From assembly GCA_001599915.1 (NCBI GenBank), contig BCIG01000021.1:372001-436000 (forward strand): a stretch of DNA of 64,000 bases, written 5' to 3'. The DNA is from Symbiotaphrina buchneri. Its lineage: Eukaryota; Ascomycota; Symbiotaphrinales; Symbiotaphrinaceae. The position numbers were made by a program, and so were the translations under genes. Positions 58,190 to 64,000 of the stretch are shown in pieces (the first letter of the stretch is position 1; each line of letters starts with the position of its first letter). The notes beneath the pieces are model-generated. The model saw only the letters and a program-made list of their open reading frames with translations, had not been told where the DNA came from and did no database searches.

Positions 58190-59210
58190 TGCGGGAGCTG
58201 GCGCACAGAGATGGGCTTTTGACCTTTTTGCGCAATGTGCCCTGAGGGATGAGGTCGAAGCTCGGAGAATCTCGAAAACTGGTGCTGCGCTCCGATTGGT
58301 TGGGTTTGTTTGAGGCGCACGTGATTTCGTGAACGTCAACTTCACTCCGATGCCAGCATCGTGCCTTCCTCATTCAGACAATTTCAAGGGAATATCCACC
58401 ATGCTTGCATCATCACCACATCGACTAGCTTGCTGATGCCAGTGATTGGTCGCAAACGAGGATACGCACCTCCCTGCGTCATGGAATGTCCGGAAGCAGC
58501 TGACCCCAGCAAGAGAAGGCACGAGCCATGGGAGTCGGTATTCCTCGCCGTGACGCTCCGGGAGCCAGAGGAAGCATCGTCACCTCCATCGTGAATGGAA
58601 AATGCTAAAAATACGAAAATGAATGCTACATTGAGTCAGGTGCTACGGGAGTGGCTGTTGAAAAATAATATTTAAACCATGCAAGAGGAAGCAAACTACA
58701 AGGGAAACTATCATGGTCAGGCATTTGAACCTTTGAGACACCATGGTCCCGGACAGTTATTGCGACTATATATCTTGACTGCGCCATACCAAAGGCTCAT
58801 TATACGTTACGCAGATATATATGGCTTCTGTTTGCTCAGTTGTGGCAGGTGGTACATGGGTGGGTGTACTGCCCTCTGGGGCGACGAGCCGTACTCATGG
58901 CAAAGCCGACTGATTGCGATCGAAAATCATGGGGATTGGAGAAACACAATGAACAACAAGTTGCGACCGATGACGAACGAGCCTCTTCTATCACTTGCAG
59001 GGCACAGAAGTTTCATGCTCTTTGCGCATTGGAACCTAGTGCGGCAACACTGAAGAGCCTTTGCTGGAAAATGGTACGAGAACACCCCCCAAATATTACT
59101 ATATAATTTGCAATATGTTGTTTACTTTTAATAATTCCACAGTATTGGCGCAGTGGTATGGGAGACGCTTCCAGCTCTGTGTCCGAGAAGAAAGGTGGTG
59201 CTTCGGAGAC

Positions 59211-59230
59211 TGCCCCCCGACTGGGGGGCA
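59211..59230. repeat. GC-rich inverted repeat (8-bp arms)
   Basis: TGCCCCCC at 59211-59218 and GGGGGGCA at 59223-59230 with a 4-base loop. Perfect arms; a stable hairpin in DNA or RNA. Confidence 0.85.
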
Positions 59231-59274
59231 AGCTCCCTTACAAAGCATAGCAAAAGTCGTCAGAGTCTTTTCAT

Positions 59275-59309
59275 CGGGGCCCCCGCCAATTCAGTTGGCG
59301 GGGGCCCCG
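59275..59309. repeat. GC-rich perfect inverted repeat (15-bp arms)
   Basis: CGGGGCCCCCGCCAA at 59275-59289 and its exact reverse complement TTGGCGGGGGCCCCG at 59295-59309, separated by TTCAG. The arms include the self-palindrome GGGGCCCC. It is 45 bases beyond the 8-bp hairpin. It could be a cruciform, a very stable RNA hairpin, or the tip or core of a small foldback element; no coding function. Confidence 0.9.
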
Positions 59310-59565
59310 AGCTTTATGCCACTTTAATTGGCGGATTCCCACCACAAGGCCCCTGGTTCATTCCCCATCGTTGACATGTTTGCTTTTTTATTTTATTTTT
59401 ATCGACACCATGGTCCATAAAGAGACACACTACAGCCTCGAGTCATGATGCAGCTTACGCAGCGTTTTGGACGCGTCAACGTCATCTTCCATCATGTTTC
59501 CATGGGTCGAGCCAGCATGACCTGCTTGAGTCGGTCATATGCTCATAGCATCGCTATAATCTGCC

Positions 59566-59573
59566 TATATAAG
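59566..59573 (+). promoter_or_regulatory. TATA box candidate
   Basis: TATATAAG, followed about 30-100 bases later by a C/T-rich tract (59608-59640) and the ATG at 59726. Spacing fits a fungal core promoter for the ORF described next. Confidence 0.5.
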
Positions 59574-59725
59574 CTTCTCGCACTCCTGATTCTGGACGAC
59601 CATCACAGTCTTTCTTCCACTATCTCATTCTACTTGCACTGGCCGTCAACCACATCGTGACACCATTCTCAAAACATCAAGTCAATTCGGCAACGGACCA
59701 TCAGACAGTACACCCGGATCTCAGC

Positions 59726-60378
59726 ATGCCTACGTGTCGGCCACAGAATTACGTGTTTAGGGTCGCAGTCGTCCGCGGACGGCCCAGTATAATACGCGAG
59801 CCAGGGGAGGAGGAGGAGATGAACAGAGAAGAACGAGACCGGGACCCCGTCGGTCGTCTCCTCCAGCAGGAAATAGTCCAACTGGGCTTGTACGCCCGCC
59901 ACCTCCGCCACCAGGATTCGAGATCGACGAAAGAGGCCTCATCGTCGCTAGTCCTACTCACGCACAGGCGGCCGCTGCTGCACAGGGCCGAAGGGTCGAT
60001 TTCGTGACGGCCACTGTAGAGACCGAGACCGGGCCCGAAGAAGCCGTCATAGATGTCGTCTGGCCCTACTCGTTCATCGGTCTGGACGTATTCCAGGACA
60101 CATATCCATCGGTTTACAATCAGCTGATCGCGGATGGCATTGCGCTAGACTCGAATCCACCAGTGAAGCTGAATCTCGTCCTGAGAACGACCTTGGGCGA
60201 GCAGTTCGTCCTCCGCGGAGACGTCTGGATAATATCCGAGGACCGCGACCTTTCCTTGAGCATAGGTTCAGATATCCTGTCACCACAAAATGCCACCCTT
60301 GCAGCTCGTCCTGGCATGCCAGCTAGCCTGCTTTGCATCCGGGAGCACATGATCGACCTTGTGCACAGGGTCCAGTAA
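59726..60378 (+). CDS. Unrecognised ORF, 5' structure unresolved
   Basis: The convincing coding part is 59761-60378, frame ending at the TAA at 60376-60378. It gives a basic Gly/Pro region (PTGLVRPPPPPPGFEIDERG), an Ala-rich linker, then a beta-rich domain: VIDVVWPYSFIGLDVF, NPPVKLNLVLRTTLGEQF, VLRGDVWIISEDRDLSLSIG. No in-frame ATG precedes it. The ATG at 59726 (MPTCRPQNYVF) sits behind a TATA box but opens another frame that reaches 60007. I found no convincing intron that joins the two. It may be a spliced gene with a first exon I cannot place, or a decayed one. I do not recognise the family. Confidence 0.45.
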
Positions 60379-61079
60379 AGATCGTGTGAAAAGATGGGGT
60401 CTTCATGGAGCCACCGTTTCTTTCAGTTCATTCCTGATCCAGGGGCTTTCCCTGAATCTCCCGTCTTCCTTTCGACGCGTTCCTTGCAATCAACCTGGCG
60501 CTTTCTTTTCTGCTTTTGCGATACCCGTTATTGCTCTATCTCTTTTGGAGAATATCTGCCGCTTATGGCTCTAATATCACACAAGGATTTGCGTTCTTCC
60601 GCTCCAACCTATGACGGACCGACCTTAGTACATTAGTGACTGCTGCGCCGCGAGAAGTTGGAGAAGTTGCGGTCGTTTTGTTGGTATCAATTGCCTTAAG
60701 CAATCTTCGTGAAACTGACGGTCTTTCGTCGATGGATCCTCCTCCTATCTCTCTCTGGTCAAACTTTAAGATCTCTTTAATCGATCCCCTCCTCCACCAA
60801 CCCATTTCTTTACTACCTCACCAATGCCGGCCAAAGTCATGGACTCGCCCGATCTCTGAACAGCCAGTACAGGAATGACTATTGGTTTATAGGGCCTTGC
60901 CCGCTGATATTGAAGGACTCTGGAGACCTAGGAAGTTTGGATTGTGAATCTGGGAAAGAGTAGCTTGCACATCATCTTCAGATCAAGAATACGCCCTGTC
61001 CATGGAGCTGTCATTGATCTCTATGATTTTATATGCACAAAGGTCTATCCATAATCCTGCTTCCCACTAGCCACTCCAA
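60379..61079. other. Convergent 3' spacer
   Basis: About 700 bases between the unrecognised ORF and the MTAP stop. A GTG-started frame at 60636-60878 has no features of a gene. Nothing called. Confidence 0.55.
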
Positions 61080-62202
61080 TCAGTCAAAGTACCCAGGAAA
61101 CAACCACTGTAACCTCTCCAGCGCCTCCTTCTTTCTCCCCGCCGGCGCCGTCATACCCGCAGCGAACTTGCTGCCACCGACCAGATGCTTAGCCTCTACC
61201 AAATCCTTATGCTCCTCCTTGCTCAGCTCGTTCAGCACGGCGCCGACGAACCGTCTCGCATTGGCCGCGTTGGCCTTCATGTGCCCCATGACCATCTCGA
61301 CGGTGACGTCCTCGTGCGTCTCGTGCCACGAGTCGTAGTCGGTCGACATGCAGATCATCTGGTATGCGATCTCGGCCTCGCGCGCCAGCTTGGCTTCGGG
61401 CAGAGCGGACATGTTGATCACGGTGCCGCCCCATGAGCGGTACATATGTGACTCGGCGCGCGTGGAGAATTGCGGACCCTCTGCGACATCGTCAGCACTA
61501 TCCTCTTGCCCACCACTAGCAGCCCCTGGAGAAACGAAAGAAGTAGAGATATACGCACCCATGCATATTATCGTGCCCCTATCATGCAGCGTCACGCCCT
61601 CGCCCTCCAGACTATGCCCACAGGTCCTCACAACCTTCGCGAGCGCCTCATCGAACGGATCCGCAAAACCTACATGGCCAACCATGCCGCCTTCAAAGAA
61701 CGTCCAGGGCCTGACGCCCTTCGTGCGATCAATGATTTGGTCCGGCACCACAAAATCTCTCGGGCGGACCTCCTCGCGCAGGCTGCCGACGGCCGAGAAG
61801 GCGATGACGGTGCGCACGCCCAGCGAGCGCAGCGCGGCGATGTTCGCGCGCGAGGGCACCTCGTGCGGCGCCAGCTCATGGTGCAGCCCGTGCCGCGACA
61901 GGAATGCGATTGGGATTGGCGCGCCGGTTGAGGGCGAGGCGTGGTGCAGGATCGAGATTGGGGAGGAGGGCGCGCCCCATGGCGTGCTGATGTTGAGTCG
62001 TGCCACGGGCGTGAAGTCCACAAGCGCTTGTAGGCCGGTGCCGCCTATGACGGCGATGCGGACCGGGTCTGGGACGGGGGGGTCAGCGATTGCGATAGGG
62101 GGTGGGGAGCTGGAAGATGGGAATGGGGGTGGCTTTGCTGCTGAGCAGAGGCTGCGGAGATAGCGGTGACGTACCCTTGTAGGTGTCTGCGACGTCGGCC
62201 AT
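61080..62202 (-). CDS. MEU1: S-methyl-5'-thioadenosine phosphorylase
   Basis: Methionine-salvage enzyme that cleaves methylthioadenosine from polyamine synthesis to adenine and methylthioribose-1-phosphate. Exons 62202-62175 (28 nt), 62068-61559, 61480-61080; 312 residues. Signatures: DPVRIAVIGGTG at the N-terminus, FLSRHGLHHELAPHEVPSRA, NIAALRSLGVRTVIAFSAVG, DRTKGVRPWTFFEGG, then EGPQFSTRAESHMYRSWGG, VINMSALPEAKLAREAEIAY and STDYDSWHETHEDVTVEMV. Intron 2 (61558-61481, 78 nt) is stop-free and in frame, but its removal restores the conserved CMEGPQFSTRAE. Intron 1 is 106 nt. The start MADVADTYK is preferred to a longer frame from 62286 because it directly precedes the donor and gives a cytosolic protein. 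Confidence 0.94.
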
Positions 62203-62526
62203 TTTCCACAGGCCGATTGGGACGAGCTTGAATGGTCGAGCTGGTGTAGTGGAAAATCTGGCGAATTGTGGGCGGATTGGGCGCATGCAATCGTTTCTCG
62301 TACAAACATTTTTTGGCGGGGCTCGAGATGATGCTGATGCCCCACGTGGGAAAGCTAGCGCGGTTGCAAGTCAGCCTGCCCGGGAGTGGAGCGCATGGCG
62401 CAATATTAGGCATATATATTGGCGCAGTGACAATTTGATTTGATCTTCGATCTACTCTTGTGACCTCGCAATGAATATATTATGATGGATGCCAGGGATA
62501 TCTCCGATAAAGAATAGAAAATAAAG
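62203..62526. other. MTAP promoter / BUD22 3' spacer
   Basis: About 320 bases between the MTAP start and BUD22 stop. No gene or repeat seen. Confidence 0.6.
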
Positions 62527-63951
62527 CTAGTCAAAAACAACCTTCTTCCCCTGAAACGTCAAGGCCTTCTTCTGCTCTTTCGCCTTTCTCGCCGCCTCCC
62601 AAGATGGATGCCATGGCCCACTGAGAGCTTCTTGCTTCTTGCTCATCGGACGCTTGTTTCCATCATCTCTGCTACCAGCACTTGCTGGCCCAGGCCTTCT
62701 CCCAGGCGGTCCATTAGCCATACCGCCATCTCCCCTGCGGCCTCTGTCCCGGTCACCGCCCGTAGCTCCTTTCCTAGGATCCCAGCCATTGTCCCGTTCA
62801 TTCTTTTGCTCGTTCTTGAGATGATTGGCCCGCGAACCGTACTTCTTCTCCCACAACGCACGACGCGCCTGCTGCCCCATACGGTTCTTGCGGGGTTTGA
62901 CTGCCGCCGGATCCTCCTCTTCGGGTGACTCAGAGCCAGACCAGTAGCCTGCCATGAGGGAGGGTAGGAATGTGGAGTCACCAGGTTTGGACGCTGCCTT
63001 AGCCTTGCTAACCTTCGGGGCCTTGGCAGGAGGCGGAGACGGCGATTGTGTTCCGGAGATGGAAGGAGATGGAGATGCCGTGGGTGGATGATCTGGCGCC
63101 TCAGCCTCATCGGAGGATTCATCCGACGATGCGGCTATTCTGTTCTCGAAGTGCGAATAATCCTCTTCCGAATCCTCATCGCCTGCAATGTCTTGTGGCC
63201 TACCATCCATGCCGGTATCAGACTCAATCCCCTCCCATGAAGCACTTTCTAAGCTGTCATCCTTCATGGTCGGTCGCTCCCCAGCATGAGGGTCCTCCTC
63301 ATCGCTGTCCTCCGATGCGGATTCCGAACCAGTGTCATTGCCATTGTCCACCTTCTCACGAACGTCGTCCGACTTTGGCTGTTTCGGGGGTCTCTTCGTA
63401 GTCTGATCTTCCAGTCCCAAGACGCTTCTGACGCTATTCATTGTATACTGCATGGCATCCTTTGCATGCTTAGAGTTATACAGTCGGGCCGTGACATTAG
63501 CCTTTGCCTGGTTGGAGTTGTCGGCATCCTTGATAGAAGCTGGCACAAGGTGATTAGGAAAGCCAGGAGCTGAGCTTATTGGCTTTGACTTTAGCAGCGA
63601 CTTGTAAACGTGTTTCTCGGCAGCAGCAGCCAGGCCAAGACCCTGTGCATCTGGTCAGCGCAGGCACCTTTGGACAAATCTATTTACAACCGGCAGTGAA
63701 CGAACCTTCAGTGCTTCAACCTCTGCCTCTATGCGCGCCACCTCCTTCGCATCGTCCTTTTCCTTGGCCACCTTTTCCCGTCGACCAAGCTTCTGTCTCT
63801 CGAACCCTTTTGCCGTCTTCAAGGCTCGAGTGAGCAGCTTCTTCCCATGCACGATTTTCTGCTCGACGAGCTTCTTTTGGAGCCCCACGTCGTCTTCTCC
63901 CGATGGCGCATCACCATTGTGTGAATAGCCCGGGCGCTTCCGCTTAGGCAT
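62527..63951 (-). CDS. BUD22: Ribosome biogenesis protein Bud22 (SRFBP1 family)
   Basis: Nucleolar factor of small-subunit processome assembly and 18S rRNA processing. Exon 1 is 63951-63706 and exon 2 is 63642-62527; 453 residues, phase 0 junction. The N-terminus is basic and helical (MPKRKRPGYSHNG, LQKKLVEQKIVHGKKLLTRA, FERQKLGRREKVAKEKDDAK). Next come LGLAAAAEKHVYKSLLKSK and NVTARLYNSKHAKDAM, an acidic middle (SESASEDSDEEDPHAGE) and the diagnostic Bud22 C-terminus SFLPSLMAGYWSGSES, KPRKNRMGQQARRALWEKKYG, HPSWEAARKAKEQKK and LTFQGKKVVFD. The intron donor is a weak GTTCGT. Only 49 bases of upstream sequence remain in the window. Confidence 0.94.
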
Positions 63952-64000
63952 TTTGTGTAGTAGCCTCGAGGGACTCGGATACCATGAGCGGACGAAGATG

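Larger units (their letters stand above)
58190..59760. other. 1.6-kb spacer with GC-rich palindromes and a TATA box
   Basis: Contains the MRPL39 promoter and a region with two strong GC-rich hairpins (59211-59230, 59275-59309). A frame at 58437-58594 (MPVIGRKRGYAPPCVMECP, 52 residues) has no recognised domain. TATATAAG at 59566-59573 followed by a C/T-rich stretch looks like a promoter for the ORF beginning near 59726. Confidence 0.5.

Noticed and set aside
59141-59215. TGGCGCAGTGG, a perfect tRNA A-box match.
   Set aside because: D-stem and acceptor stem do not pair and the B-box candidate (GTCCGAGAA) is poor; kept only as a side note to the hairpins.

Overview
The window is nuclear DNA from a filamentous ascomycete (Pezizomycotina; a Eurotiomycetes-like relative fits best, but the sequence does not settle the class). 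The evidence is compact genes with short GT-AG introns (mostly 44-65 nt, several with CTAAC/CTGAC-type branch sites), C/T-rich leaders, and fungal forms of conserved proteins: copper-fist and Zn2Cys6 regulators, Git1-type transporter, Atg13, Med13, Not4. Gene models below were spliced by hand; nearly all junctions keep phase and restore family sequence.

Layout. 1-8 kb: a mitochondrial membrane protein (partial, minus), complex I subunit NDUFS3 (minus), and divergently NOT4 (plus), followed by a NOT4-tail-like ORF that may be a second gene or the C-terminal half of NOT4. 8.7-13.6 kb: an IBtk-like ankyrin/RCC1/BTB protein (minus). After a 3-kb spacer comes ATG13 (plus), a small unrecognised minus-strand ORF, a copper-fist factor (minus), and an RGT1-like Zn2Cys6 factor (plus). 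28-37 kb: ENP2 (minus) and MED13 (plus) share a divergent promoter. 37-45 kb, all minus: alanine aminotransferase, a Git1-family transporter, PEX11. 46-50 kb: RPN7 (minus) and the cap methyltransferase ABD1 (plus), divergent. 50.6-57.3 kb: a single-pass membrane protein (minus) and a 1,564-residue coiled-coil protein (plus). 57.8-64 kb: mitochondrial ribosomal protein L33 (minus), a spacer with GC-rich perfect palindromes, an unrecognised ORF (plus), methylthioadenosine phosphorylase (minus), and BUD22 (minus).

This is ordinary housekeeping chromosome. Themes are RNA and protein turnover (NOT4, ABD1, RPN7, IBtk-like), ribosome biogenesis (ENP2, BUD22), mitochondrial function (NDUFS3, mL33, ALT) and nutrient control (copper fist, RGT1-like, MED13, GIT1, ATG13). 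I see no biosynthetic cluster, CRISPR array, rRNA, convincing tRNA or recognisable transposon. The points most worth a second look are: a stop-free ALT intron that could give mitochondrial and cytosolic forms, the NOT4 split, other stop-free 3n introns, palindromes near 59.2 kb, an RS-rich cap methyltransferase, and three unrecognised genes.
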